Positions 1 through 8,521 of a stretch of DNA of 36,058 nucleotides are shown here, piece by piece. Made by a program: the position numbers and the translations under genes. Under the pieces are notes generated by a model. That model saw only the letters and a list, made by a program, of their open reading frames with translations. It was not told the DNA's origin and did no database searches. Where the stretch lies: assembly GCF_009466385.1 (NCBI RefSeq), contig NZ_WIAQ01000029.1, positions 1-36,058 on the forward strand, given 5' to 3'. The stretch comes from Peribacillus tepidiphilus. GTDB taxonomy: Bacteria; Bacillota; Bacilli; Bacillales; DSM-1321. Position 1 is the first letter of the stretch; every line of letters begins with the position of its first letter.

Positions 1-4
1 GTGT

Positions 5-66
5 GTCCTTTATTAATGGATTTGGACGGGTTACCACCTGACTTATCCATTATAAAGGACTTTTTC
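5..66 (+). terminator. Rho-independent terminator of a gene left of the window
   Basis: A 16-bp stem with one bulged T is formed by bases 5-21 and 45-60 (arms GTCCTTTAT and ATAAAGGAC at the base) and is followed by a T-rich run. It probably ends a plus-strand gene lying outside the window. The minus-strand NERD gene stops at 133, so the hairpin also sits just beyond that gene. Confidence 0.7.
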
Positions 67-132
67 TTTGCACAAAATAAAATAAGTGAAGATTGTGAGT
101 CTTTTTAATATTAAAATTAAATTAATGCAACA

Positions 133-1041
133 CTAGTGATAATAAGTATCTCTTGTATTTCCATATGTAGTATAGTTTTTCTTTAAAATCCTGCAAATTG
201 TCCTTTTATTTAAATCCACCTTGCACCACTCATAAATACTTTGGGTAGTAATCTTTCGATCAGGAAATAGCATCTTAAATTCCTCTACATTCCGCAAAAT
301 TGCTAGTTCAATCTTTTCATGTCCTCCACACTTTCCACAAACAAAGTCATTATTTTTCCTAGAAATTAGGAAAGACTTACAAGTTTTGCAATAAATTCCC
401 TTTTGTAGCTGGTCATAATTATATTGAGGCAATACTGTAAATGGATTTTTAGTTTGATGTAATGAAATTAACTTTTGCGCCAGTTTTTTGTGTCCATCAT
501 TTAACTTATACGAAGAATTATTTAAATCTCTTAAAAAACGATTAACTTGTGTTGGTAAAATTATAGGTTGGTCCAGTGGAGCTTGATATAAGGTGAATTC
601 AGGGTTAATAAAGATAATGGAGGCTTCAACTAGGTAATTTTGCTTGAGGTTTTGGAGGAGTTGGCGGAATAAAGTCGCACTTCTTTTTAACTGGTCTAGC
701 GGATTCTTATACTCGCGACCGGTTGTAACAGCATACAGTTTGTCCGATTCTAAGTAGAAATCACCTTGAAAATTTTTTATATCCAAAAGGTGAATAACTC
801 CTTGTGATAGAATCAAAGTATCAATTTGAAAATAGGAGCTGTTTACTTCAAGCAGCAAGTCATTTATGATATATTTTTCTCCTTTTAGACTTTCTGCCAG
901 CAGATCAAATTTAATCTCCCCTTCATAGCCTTTTTCAAGGTTTAAATAGTGGATTTTTTCCTTTTCAGATAATTCCATTCGTGTGTTTAAACTTCGTATA
1001 GACCTTAATTCATCCGACTCAGATCGACCTTTAAGTAACAT
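133..1041 (-). CDS. NERD domain protein with C-terminal zinc ribbon
   Basis: The 302-residue product carries a nuclease-related domain (NERD, PF08378) at about residues 37-150. It includes the motif FQIDTLILS (71-79) and an acidic/lysine pair at DIKN (87-90), in the place of the usual E/D-x-K nuclease residues. A treble-clef or zinc-ribbon segment follows with CKTC (218-221) and CGKC (235-238), and the C-terminal tail is basic. NERD proteins are thought to act on DNA, but their function in bacilli is unknown. No signal peptide or membrane segment is visible. The gene stands alone on the minus strand, transcribed away from the SRPBCC gene. Its start is preceded on the minus strand by a purine-rich GGAAG stretch. 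The family call is firm; a nuclease activity is inference. Confidence 0.85.
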   Translation of the reverse strand: MLLKGRSESDELRSIRSLNTRMELSEKEKIHYLNLEKGYEGEIKFDLLAESLKGEKYIINDLLLEVNSSYFQIDTLILSQGVIHLLDIKNFQGDFYLESDKLYAVTTGREYKNPLDQLKRSATLFRQLLQNLKQNYLVEASIIFINPEFTLYQAPLDQPIILPTQVNRFLRDLNNSSYKLNDGHKKLAQKLISLHQTKNPFTVLPQYNYDQLQKGIYCKTCKSFLISRKNNDFVCGKCGGHEKIELAILRNVEEFKMLFPDRKITTQSIYEWCKVDLNKRTICRILKKNYTTYGNTRDTYYH

Positions 1042-1214
1042 AAGCCACTTCCTTTCTTAATCTCTAAACTTATTTTATAAAAAATTATCAAGATTCCAAT
1101 CAAGGAATATGAATATTCTTTTAACATTTGAATAAGACTTTGACATAATACCAAAAGGTGTTATGTTATAAAAAAAGAAATCAAATTATTTTTTTTAAAA
1201 GAAGGAGAATTAGC

Positions 1215-1634
1215 TTGGAAACATTACAGGATATAAAGCAAACTGTCATTTTTGACGCACCTATTCATAAAGTATGGAACGCAGTATCAACTTCTGAAGG
1301 AATTGCATCCTGGTTCATGCCAAATGATTTTGAGTCTAAAGTAGGGCACGAATTTCATTTACAATCCCCTTTCGGTCCATCTCCTTGCAAGGTATTAGAA
1401 ATTGATGAACCAAACCGGCTCTCCTTTTCATGGGATACAGAGGGTTGGATAGTTTCGTTTATTTTAAGAGAATTGGGTGACAAGACGGAGTTTACTTTTA
1501 TTCATAGTGGTTGGAAAAACCCTGATACGATTCTTCCAAAAGCAAACGAGAAGAGTTCGGTTATTCGCGGTAGAATGGAAAATGGTTGGGTAGACCTTGT
1601 GAATGAACGACTTCGAAAGGTTGTTGAAGGATAA
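1215..1634 (+). CDS. SRPBCC / AHSA1-family START-like protein
   Basis: This is a small helix-grip-fold protein of the activator-of-Hsp90-ATPase-like (AHSA1, PF08327) group. It shows the typical opening '[20 protein letters not shown]', then 'WFMPNDF', a central '[12 protein letters not shown]' and a C-terminal '[17 protein letters not shown]' helix. The reading frame opens at 1158, but I place the start at TTG 1215 because GAAGGAG (1201-1207) lies 7 bases before it and the 19 upstream codons look non-coding. The product is then 139 residues. These proteins bind hydrophobic ligands in an internal cavity, but ligand and role are unknown here. It stands alone and cytosolic. Confidence 0.85.
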   Translation: METLQDIKQTVIFDAPIHKVWNAVSTSEGIASWFMPNDFESKVGHEFHLQSPFGPSPCKVLEIDEPNRLSFSWDTEGWIVSFILRELGDKTEFTFIHSGWKNPDTILPKANEKSSVIRGRMENGWVDLVNERLRKVVEG

Positions 1635-1690
1635 GTACCTGCAGTTAAGCATGGTGTATTTTTAAAGCTAATGATGACCCAACGAGTTGA

Positions 1691-1905
1691 GAGGTTCTAC
1701 GATTGCTTTCTTATAACGAATTACCTATTTCGGAAATAACATCTCCTATTCCCATAAATTGTAGAGCCATTGTAAAGCATCATTATAACCGATCAGAAGC
1801 AAAATTATTAGTGGACAAAAAGTAGATAGAGAAAAACTTTATCGGTTACATCCAAAAGCCTTAACAGATCAATCTGAAAGAAATTGTATAGCAATTAATG
1901 AGTAA
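1691..1905 (+). pseudogene. Possible frameshifted small gene remnant
   Basis: This 303-base gap between two genes holds one open frame from 1691 to the TAG at 1823-1825 (…RSEAKLLVDKK). It continues in the next frame from the same point to the TAA at 1903-1905 (KVDREKLYRLHPKALTDQSE…). The switch lies in a run of five A (1817-1821), the usual place for an indel. The joined peptide would be about 70 residues. I recognise no family and see no ribosome binding site, so it may be chance. Confidence 0.25.
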
Positions 1906-1937
1906 GAAAAATATGAAAAATAAGGAGTTCATTCATA

Positions 1938-2333
1938 ATGAAAAAAGTTACACCATTCCTAATGTTCCAAGGGAACGCGGAAGAAGCTATGAATTATTAC
2001 ACGTCTTTGATTGAGGATTCAGAAATAACCAGTTTAACTCGTTATGAAGCAAATGAAGCAGGTGAAGAAGGAAGTGTTAAGAAAGCTACTTTTTCATTAA
2101 AGGGTCAGGAATTTATGTGTATCGATAGTAATGTTAAGCATGAATTTACATTTACACCTTCGTTTTCCTTGTTTATTACATGCGATACGGAAGAAGAAAT
2201 TAACCGACTTTATGAAAATTTATCTGAAGGTGGAAAAGTTCTAATGCCGTTAGATGATTATTCCTTTAGTAAAAAATTTGGTTGGGTTGTCGATCAGTTT
2301 GGCGTTTCATGGCAACTGAATCTCCCCAGCTAA
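1938..2333 (+). CDS. VOC / PhnB-like glyoxalase-fold protein
   Basis: The 131-residue protein is of the 3-demethylubiquinone methyltransferase-like (PF06983) branch of the vicinal oxygen chelate superfamily. The pattern runs from 'TPFLMFQGNAEEAMNYYTSL' at the N terminus to 'FGWVVDQFGVSWQLNL' at the C terminus, the paired beta-alpha-beta-beta-beta layout of PhnB/YjdN proteins. The start is ATG 1938 behind AAGGAG at 1921-1926. Most members have no proven reaction. A second, more distant member of this family is encoded on the minus strand at 17782-18192. The gene appears monocistronic. Confidence 0.88.
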   Translation: MKKVTPFLMFQGNAEEAMNYYTSLIEDSEITSLTRYEANEAGEEGSVKKATFSLKGQEFMCIDSNVKHEFTFTPSFSLFITCDTEEEINRLYENLSEGGKVLMPLDDYSFSKKFGWVVDQFGVSWQLNLPS

Positions 2334-2347
2334 ATGATAATGGAGAG

Positions 2348-2398
2348 AAGGGGGTGTCCGATAAGTCGAATTTTATTGGCTTTTGGATTCCCCTTTTT
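2348..2398 (+). terminator. Probable terminator after the VOC gene; rest of gap empty
   Basis: AAGGGG (2348-2353) pairs with CCCCTT (2389-2394), with three further pairs after an internal mismatch, and is followed by a T run. The remaining gap to the NUDIX gene (about 2400-2767) is AT-rich. I see no convincing gene or repeat in it, only a short dyad AAAGATGGCGTCTTT near 2558-2572. Confidence 0.4.
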
Positions 2399-2767
2399 AT
2401 GTTTCAAGAATATTGATATATCACCATTCTTGACTTTCAATTTTTAATGAAGTTACCCTTTTCGGAAAGCCCCATATAATTGATTTCCCCCTGTTCATTG
2501 ATTATAAGCATTTAAAGGAGAAGTTACTTGTTTTATTAAAGGGTGCTTTCCTCTAATAAAGATGGCGTCTTTTTTAATGTACATATGTAGCAGGAATATT
2601 GCAGAAAAAATTCCATTTTGAATTCTGATTATTGGGAAGTAGTGTATCAATAGCAACACCTCAAAAGGATTTCCAGCTACTTATGAAATTAAGTTATAAT
2701 AGAAGAAACTACCTATAATTTATTAAAAAAATTTTCTATTCCATTGATTTTGCATGAGGAGGACACA

Positions 2768-3163
2768 ATGAAAAAACACATTCATGTCGTTGGAGCAGTA
2801 ATCATTGAAAACGGTAAAATTTTATGTGCGCAAAGAGGTCCCGATAAAGCATTGCCTCTTAAGTGGGAATTTCCAGGTGGAAAAATAGAAGAAGGAGAAT
2901 TACCTCAAGAAGCATTACGGCGTGAAATTAATGAAGAAATGCAATGTAAAGTAGAAATTGGTGAACAAATCGATTACACAGTTTACGAATATGATTTTGG
3001 TATTGTTCATTTGACAACTTTTTATTGTAAGCTTATTGAAGGAACCCCTGTTTTAACAGAGCATGTTTCAATCAGATGGTTATCACCACACGAGCTTCCA
3101 TCATTAGATTGGGCACCCGCAGATATTCCTGCCATTGAAAAATTATCAAAAATCCTTTATTAA
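2768..3163 (+). CDS. NUDIX hydrolase, MutT-like (d)NTP pyrophosphohydrolase
   Basis: This NUDIX-family hydrolase probably cleaves (d)NTPs to the monophosphate and pyrophosphate. The Nudix box runs 'GGKIEEGELPQEALRREINEE'-like, with the G-x5-E-x7-RE-U-x-EE core complete. The usual Gly after EE is replaced (EEMQC), as in some CTP or 8-oxo-dGTP pyrophosphohydrolases of this subfamily. The N terminus 'HIHVVGAVIIENGKILCAQR' is typical of MutT. The frame is open from 2744, but GAGGAGG (2756-2762) sits five bases before ATG 2768, so that start is used (131 residues). It is monocistronic with its own terminator. The substrate cannot be assigned from sequence. Confidence 0.88.
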   Translation: MKKHIHVVGAVIIENGKILCAQRGPDKALPLKWEFPGGKIEEGELPQEALRREINEEMQCKVEIGEQIDYTVYEYDFGIVHLTTFYCKLIEGTPVLTEHVSIRWLSPHELPSLDWAPADIPAIEKLSKILY

Positions 3164-3181
3164 TTACATAGAAAATACAAC

Positions 3182-3211
3182 AAGCTACTCACACACGTGA
3201 TTAGCTTTTTT
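3182..3211 (+). terminator. Rho-independent terminator after NUDIX gene
   Basis: AAGCTACTCAC (3182-3192) pairs with GTGATTAGCTT (3197-3207) with one mismatch and a 4-base loop, followed by a run of T. Confidence 0.7.
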
Positions 3212-3268
3212 ATTTTGATAATCTAATTGCACTTTTCTTTCTGTGAGTATTAAAATGGTTATATATAA

Positions 3269-6184
3269 TTGGATATAAATGGTGATCATGTGCTGAATTT
3301 AGTTGAGAATTTAAAAGAGTCTTTATATAAGGGATTTATTGATCAATCTCATAGTAAATCTGCAAGCTACAAGCCTAAGCTGTTAGTCAATAATTCGAAG
3401 AAAAATGAAAACGTATTAACATCTTTACTGGAAGAACTTGAAAATTGTAAGGATTTTATTTTTTCGGTGGCTTTTATTACGGAAAGTGGCCTTGCTACTC
3501 TAAAATCTCATTTTCTTGACCTTAAACGAAAAGGGATTAAAGGTCGTATTCTTACATCTACATTTTTGAATTTTAATCAACCTAAAGTATTTAGAGAATT
3601 GTTGAAAATTAAAAATGTAGAAGTGCGATTAACAGATGTACAAGGTTTCCATGCGAAGGGGTATATATTTAACCACGAAACTCATTATTCTTTAATTGTG
3701 GGGAGCTCTAATTTAACTGCACATGCGTTAAAAGTGAATTATGAGTGGAATGTAAAATTAACCTCCCATGAAAACGGAGAAATCATCCATCATTTTAAAA
3801 ATCAATTTGAAGATGTTTGGGAAGAGTCTCAAAGCTTGACTGAAGAATGGATCGAGCAATTTGAAAAGTCATACACTCAGGTTATTAACGATAGAGAAAT
3901 AGATAGATTGATAGAATTACCAGCCCAGTATAATACTAATTCCATTGAAGATGCTTTGAGTATTTTACCAAATAAAATGCAACAAGCAGCATTGCATGAA
4001 ATTCAAGCGGTTCGAGCTGCTGGGAAAGATAAAGGTTTAATTATTTCTGCAACAGGAACTGGTAAAACATATCTTTCAGCATTTGATGTGAGACGATTTG
4101 CGCCTAAAAGAATGCTCTTTATTGTTCATAGAGAGCAAATATTAAATAAAGCAAAATCAGATTATAAAAAGGTGCTTGGTGGTCTTGAAAAGGACTTTGG
4201 GATATTGTCGGGTTCTAGTAAACAAACAGATGCGAAGTATTTATTTGCTACAATTCAGACTATCTCAAAAGAGGAAAACTTATCTCAATTCGATCCTGAA
4301 ACGTTTGATTATATATTAATAGATGAAGTTCATAAAGCAGGTGCCAAATCTTATCATAAAGTACTAAATTATTTCAAACCAAAATTTTTGATGGGAATGA
4401 CTGCTACGCCTGAGCGTACAGATGATTTTAATATTTACGAACTGTTTGATTACAATATTGCTTATGAAATTCGTTTACAAGAAGCACTTGAAGAAGATAT
4501 GCTTTGTCCTTTTCACTACTTTGGAGTAACGGACTTTGAATATGATGGTGAGACAATTGATGATACTACTGTTTTGTCTAAGTTAGTTACTGAAGAGCGT
4601 GTAAATCATATCATTGAAAAAATGGATTACTATGGTTTTTCTGGAGACAAGGTAAAGGGGTTAATTTTCTGCAGTCGAAAAGAAGAAGCGAAAGAGCTAT
4701 CTCTTGTATTGAACAAGAAAGGTTTCCGCACAGTTGCATTAACTGGTGATGATTCTCAAGAAGAAAGAGAACGCCGAGTAAACCAATTAGAAAACGGGCT
4801 ACTTGATTACATTTTAACGGTGGATATTTTTAATGAGGGAATTGATATCCCAAACATTAATCAAGTTGTTATGTTAAGGCAAACTCAATCTAGCATTATT
4901 TTTATTCAGCAGCTTGGACGAGGACTCCGTAAACATGAATCAAAAGAATTCGTAACGATCATTGATTTTATCGGCATTTATAAAAACAACTATTTAATTC
5001 CGATTGCTCTTTCAGGAGACAGATCGCTAAACAAAGACAATATCCGTCGCCATACGAAAGATACAAGCTATATTAAGGGAGTCTCAACTATTAACTTTGA
5101 AGAAATAGCCAAAAAGCAAATCTTTAAATCACTTAATAATAGTAATTTAACATCACTTAAAATCTTAAAAGAAGCTTATGTCGAGTTGAAAAATAGAATT
5201 GGTAGAGTCCCATATTTATATGACTTTGTATTGAATCATTCTATTGATCCTGTTGTCATAGTGGATTCATATTCAAACTATCATCAATTTTTATTAAAAA
5301 TGAAAGAAGAAATTCCTATCCTAACAGAATATGAAAATAAAGTTTTGACAATGCTCTCATTAGAAGTATTGAACGGAAAACGTAAACATGAAATCATTTT
5401 GCTGGATTTATTACTACATCAAGAAAAAGTTGAATACAAGAAGTTTCTCAATGCCTTAATCAACTCTGATTGTGTCATAGATGAAGCTACAATTGCTTCC
5501 GTTCAACGTATTTTTGATTTGTCCTTTTTTACACAAAGCTATCAAAAGAAGTACGGACAAATGCCAATCGTTAGCTTGCATGAAGATCAACATTATCGGT
5601 TTAATGAATCGATTCGTAAAAGTATGAATCATAATACATACTTCAGAAAATTGCTCACCGACATTGTTCAAAGTGCTAAGGAAAAGAACAAACACTATGA
5701 ATGTAATCAAAAACTTACGTTGTATAAAAAATATTCTAGGAAAGATGCTTGTAAACTATTGAATTGGAACAGTGACGAAAGCTCAACCATATATGGCTAT
5801 AAAACAAAACACCATACTTGCCCAATCTTTATTACGTATCATAAAAATGATGATGTTGAATCCAGCGTGAATTATGGTGATGAATTTCTTAGTCAAGAAG
5901 TTCTTAAATGGTATACAAGAAGTAATAGAACATTGCAATCAGAAGAAGTTCAAAAAATTATTGAGGCAGAAGAAAATAACATTGACATTCATATTTTTGT
6001 AAAAAAAGATGACGATGAAGGAACCGACTTTTACTATTTAGGGAAAGCAAGCCCAGATAAAAATAGCGTTCGACAAGAAAAAATGATCGATAAAAATGGA
6101 AAAGAACTTCCAGTTGTCCAAATGAACATGGTTATGGAACAATCCATTAAAAATACACTTTATCACTATATAAAGAATGATTGA
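3269..6184 (+). CDS. PLD-like nuclease / DEAD-box helicase / DUF3427 fusion protein
   Basis: This is a 971-residue multidomain protein. Residues about 40-190 form a phospholipase-D-like domain with the half motif FHAKGY (H128, K130) and GSSNLT (145-150). A superfamily 2 helicase core follows: Walker A ATGTGKT (261-267), DEVH box (352-355), TAT (378-380) and motif VI 'QQLGRGLRKH' near residue 550. The C-terminal ~140 residues ('CPIFITYHK', 'LKWYTRSNRTLQS') match DUF3427. This architecture is widespread in bacteria and often sits near restriction or other defence genes, but no partner lies next to it here. A role in DNA processing is inference. The start is weak: TTG 3269 directly follows an in-frame stop, and GTG 3290 is an alternative; neither has a good ribosome binding site. 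Confidence 0.9.
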   Translation: MDINGDHVLNLVENLKESLYKGFIDQSHSKSASYKPKLLVNNSKKNENVLTSLLEELENCKDFIFSVAFITESGLATLKSHFLDLKRKGIKGRILTSTFLNFNQPKVFRELLKIKNVEVRLTDVQGFHAKGYIFNHETHYSLIVGSSNLTAHALKVNYEWNVKLTSHENGEIIHHFKNQFEDVWEESQSLTEEWIEQFEKSYTQVINDREIDRLIELPAQYNTNSIEDALSILPNKMQQAALHEIQAVRAAGKDKGLIISATGTGKTYLSAFDVRRFAPKRMLFIVHREQILNKAKSDYKKVLGGLEKDFGILSGSSKQTDAKYLFATIQTISKEENLSQFDPETFDYILIDEVHKAGAKSYHKVLNYFKPKFLMGMTATPERTDDFNIYELFDYNIAYEIRLQEALEEDMLCPFHYFGVTDFEYDGETIDDTTVLSKLVTEERVNHIIEKMDYYGFSGDKVKGLIFCSRKEEAKELSLVLNKKGFRTVALTGDDSQEERERRVNQLENGLLDYILTVDIFNEGIDIPNINQVVMLRQTQSSIIFIQQLGRGLRKHESKEFVTIIDFIGIYKNNYLIPIALSGDRSLNKDNIRRHTKDTSYIKGVSTINFEEIAKKQIFKSLNNSNLTSLKILKEAYVELKNRIGRVPYLYDFVLNHSIDPVVIVDSYSNYHQFLLKMKEEIPILTEYENKVLTMLSLEVLNGKRKHEIILLDLLLHQEKVEYKKFLNALINSDCVIDEATIASVQRIFDLSFFTQSYQKKYGQMPIVSLHEDQHYRFNESIRKSMNHNTYFRKLLTDIVQSAKEKNKHYECNQKLTLYKKYSRKDACKLLNWNSDESSTIYGYKTKHHTCPIFITYHKNDDVESSVNYGDEFLSQEVLKWYTRSNRTLQSEEVQKIIEAEENNIDIHIFVKKDDDEGTDFYYLGKASPDKNSVRQEKMIDKNGKELPVVQMNMVMEQSIKNTLYHYIKND

Positions 6185-6188
6185 AGGG

Positions 6189-6278
6189 ACAGGAGCTCCC
6201 GAATGTCAATAGATTTTGTCAGAAGATTTCCTCAGAAGATTTCCAGATAAGAAGAGTCGAAATACGGCTCTTCTTTTT
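6189..6278 (+). repeat. Dispersed repeat family B, copy 1, with terminator
   Basis: This copy shares long stretches with the elements at 15811-15890 and 30739-30822. Common blocks are 'CAATAGATTTTGTC' or its equivalent, then 'AGATAAGAAGAGTCGAA'. Its right end is an intrinsic terminator: AAGAAGAGTCG (6249-6259) pairs with CGGCTCTTCTT (6265-6275) around a 5-base loop and runs into T. It therefore ends transcription of the helicase gene, whose stop codon is at 6182-6184. Confidence 0.75.
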
Positions 6279-6287
6279 CAATGTTTC

Positions 6288-6338
6288 GGGTGTCAGGCAC
6301 CGCACGTGGACAAATGTCTTTCTGTGGTGACTGACACC
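6288..6338 (+). repeat. Dispersed inverted repeat family A, copy 1
   Basis: The arms GGTGTCAGGCACC (6289-6301) and GGTGACTGACACC (6326-6338) are complementary except near the centre. They enclose the conserved core CGTGGACAAATGTCTTTCTG. Related copies lie at 13900, 17431, 21031 and 24838. The element falls directly after the family B copy. Confidence 0.88.
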
Positions 6339-6586
6339 ATTTTCGGGGGAGAATAGCTGAACTTCGATCATTGCTATATCGTTTTTTGTTGGACAAGGGA
6401 ATGAATCGTCTTTTTTATTCATAATATTCTAAAAATAACAAATATTTATTGTGCAATGTAGTTAATAGATGATAAAGGGGGATGAAAAGTGAGCCAATGA
6501 AAAGACCGATCAATGCGTTTTTTTAATGTACTGGTAATTACTACAATGATTGAGTGCTTTGATTTAAAACGGAGGAGGAATGAAGA

Positions 6587-8149
6587 TTGACCATTACAAT
6601 TGGGAAAATATTTGATTTAACAGTAGCGAGATTTCCGAATAAAGAAGCGTTATACGATGTAAGGAAAAACCTTCGATATACGTATAAAGAATGGAGCACT
6701 CAGGTAAATAAGCTGGCCAATGCTCTTTTAAATGAAGGAGTAAGAAAGGGAGACCGTGTATCCACTTACCTTTTTAATACGGAGGAGCTGGCAACTGCTT
6801 TTTTCGCATGTGCCAAAATAGGGGCAATTTTTAATCCTATTAACTTTCGATTGATGTCAGAGGAAGTAGCATACATTTTACAGGATGCTAAACCGAAGGT
6901 CGTTTTATTTGAACAAATGCTCGAATCGAACATCACAGCAATTGCCAATCGTTTTACTCATACATCCTACTGGTTTATTGATGAAGAAGTGCCGGCATAC
7001 GCAGAATGCTACAAGAATAGAGTTGCTACTTCTCCAAAAACAGAAATAGAAGCAGACATTCATGAAAATGATATTTATGCGATCATGTACACAAGTGGTA
7101 CGACAGGAAAGCCAAAGGGTGTTGTTCACCGTCACAGGGATATGGTTGAGCAGAGTTTAATTGTAATTGGTGCAACAAAGCTCCATGCCAATGACAACGG
7201 GTTAGTAACAGCCCCGATGTTTCATTGTGCTGAACTCCATTGTGCTTTTCTTCCTCGTGTCCATATTGGAGCGAAAAATACAATCCTACACCATTTTGAG
7301 CCAAAAGAAGTTCTCCGGCTAATTACGGAAGAAAAAATCACTAAATTTTTTGCAGCACCTACGATGTGGAATATGCTCCTACAGGAAGATTTGAAGAGCT
7401 ATAACCTAGATAGTTTGAAGATGGGACTATACGGAGCAGCTCCAATGGCACCTGCCCTTGTGTATGCCTGCCACGACAAATTAGGTATTTCACTTGTTCA
7501 AGCATATGGAATGACAGAAATGGGGCCGGCCATTACTTTCTTATCAGAAGACGACCAGATTAGGAAAGCAGGGTCTGCCGGCCAAGCGTGTTTAAACCAT
7601 GAAATTCGAATCGTGCGTCCTAAGGAAGACGGTCCTTCTGATCCAGATGATACCGTACCAACAGGAGAAACAGGTGAAATTCTTGTAAAAGGCCCATGTT
7701 TGATGAGCGGTTATTTTAATCAGGCAGAAGCAACAGAGAAAGCGATGTATAAAGGCTGGTACCATTCAGGAGACATCGGCTATCTCGATGATGAGGGCTA
7801 TCTATGGGTAAAAGACAGAGTGGATGACATGATTATCAGTGGCGGTGAGAACATTTATCCACGTGAAGTAGAGGATGTATTATATACACATAGCGGAGTC
7901 TTAGATGTGGCAGTAATCGGACAGCCAGATGACCGCTGGGGAGAGCTGGTAACGGCGTTTGTCGTGAAAAAGGATGCATCCTTAACAGAGAAAGAGCTTG
8001 ATGAACTTTGTAAAAACAGTGAAGAGCTAGCCAATTATAAAAGACCGAGAAGATATATATTCTGTGACGTATTACCTCGAAATGCAAGCGGAAAAATTCA
8101 AAAGTTTGTGCTTCGAAAACAGCTAGAGGATATCATTACGAAGAGTTAA
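6587..8149 (+). CDS. AMP-binding fatty-acyl-CoA ligase
   Basis: The 520-residue enzyme belongs to the ANL adenylating superfamily and resembles fatty-acyl-CoA synthetases of the FadD type. It would activate a carboxylic acid to its acyl-AMP and then to the CoA thioester. Visible motifs are the phosphate-binding loop YTSGTTGKPKG (about 166-176), YGMTEMGP (about 308-315), the hinge region GWYHSGDIGYLDDEGY with KDRVDDMIISGGENIYP, and the C-terminal catalytic lysine motif NASGKIQK. The start is TTG 6587, eight bases after GGAGGAGG (6571-6578). The chain length of its substrate is not readable from sequence. It appears monocistronic; the downstream hairpin is at 8188-8246. A second acyl-CoA synthetase of a different subfamily lies at 31935-33851. 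Confidence 0.9.
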   Translation: MTITIGKIFDLTVARFPNKEALYDVRKNLRYTYKEWSTQVNKLANALLNEGVRKGDRVSTYLFNTEELATAFFACAKIGAIFNPINFRLMSEEVAYILQDAKPKVVLFEQMLESNITAIANRFTHTSYWFIDEEVPAYAECYKNRVATSPKTEIEADIHENDIYAIMYTSGTTGKPKGVVHRHRDMVEQSLIVIGATKLHANDNGLVTAPMFHCAELHCAFLPRVHIGAKNTILHHFEPKEVLRLITEEKITKFFAAPTMWNMLLQEDLKSYNLDSLKMGLYGAAPMAPALVYACHDKLGISLVQAYGMTEMGPAITFLSEDDQIRKAGSAGQACLNHEIRIVRPKEDGPSDPDDTVPTGETGEILVKGPCLMSGYFNQAEATEKAMYKGWYHSGDIGYLDDEGYLWVKDRVDDMIISGGENIYPREVEDVLYTHSGVLDVAVIGQPDDRWGELVTAFVVKKDASLTEKELDELCKNSEELANYKRPRRYIFCDVLPRNASGKIQKFVLRKQLEDIITKS

Positions 8150-8187
8150 CGATGCCACAGGCACCTAAAAATAGTTATAAGTAGGAA

Positions 8188-8246
8188 AATGACAAAAACC
8201 TAATGATTGAAACTTGAAATCGTTTCTTTCATTAGGGTTTGTCATT
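8188..8246. terminator. Hairpin between converging genes
   Basis: AATGACAAAAACCTAATGA (8188-8206) pairs with TCATTAGGGTTTGTCATT (8229-8246), nearly perfectly, around a 22-base loop. On the minus strand the stem runs into TTTTCC, so it fits the spore-protein gene best, but it can serve both converging genes. Confidence 0.6.
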
Positions 8247-8260
8247 CGTACGAAAAATTT

Positions 8261-8521
8261 TTAAGATTTCTTGTTTAATTTTTCTTGAGCCATCCTAATA
8301 AGCTCCTTAACCATACTTCCACCTAATCTTCCGCCGACTTTTCCAGCCTGTTGAGATGTAAGTAGACCATTATAGCCTTTTTTCAGAGGTATATTGACCT
8401 CTTTAGCCGCTTCAAATTTTGCGTCTTCTGGACTGTTAGTATGGGCAACTCTAGCTTTTAATTCGTCTAAGCCTTTTCGTGCTTCAGGAACAAGGATCTT
8501 ATTTCGATTTTTTCTTGCCAT
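8261..8521 (-). CDS. Alpha/beta-type small acid-soluble spore protein
   Basis: This 86-residue DNA-coating spore protein protects DNA in the dormant spore. Its central segment contains KFEAAKEV, the form of the GPR protease cleavage region, followed by 'GYNGLLTSQQAGKVGGRLGG' and 'MVKELIRMAQEKL', the second conserved helix of the family. The N terminus is unusually long and basic (MARKNRNKILVPEARKG) compared with the major SspA/SspB proteins, which suggests a minor or divergent paralogue. The minus-strand ribosome binding site AAAGGAGGG lies just before the start. A CATAGTAT box at 8585-8592, read on the minus strand, resembles a sigma-G -10 element, but no clear -35 is visible. Confidence 0.9.
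   Translation of the reverse strand: MARKNRNKILVPEARKGLDELKARVAHTNSPEDAKFEAAKEVNIPLKKGYNGLLTSQQAGKVGGRLGGSMVKELIRMAQEKLNKKS

Noticed and set aside
1464-1652. Minus-strand open frame opposite the SRPBCC gene
   Set aside because: It is a shadow of a well-supported gene with no family likeness of its own.
6219-6422. Minus-strand open frame of 67 codons
   Set aside because: It runs through both dispersed repeats and the terminator and has no ribosome binding site.
6482-6526. Tiny plus-strand frame (MKSEPMKRPINAFF) with GGGGG upstream
   Set aside because: Fourteen codons, no known peptide and no overlap with the next gene; not enough to call a leader.
8213-8230. Sequence resembling a catabolite-response (cre) site
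   Set aside because: It lacks the closing CA of the consensus and forms the loop of a terminator hairpin.
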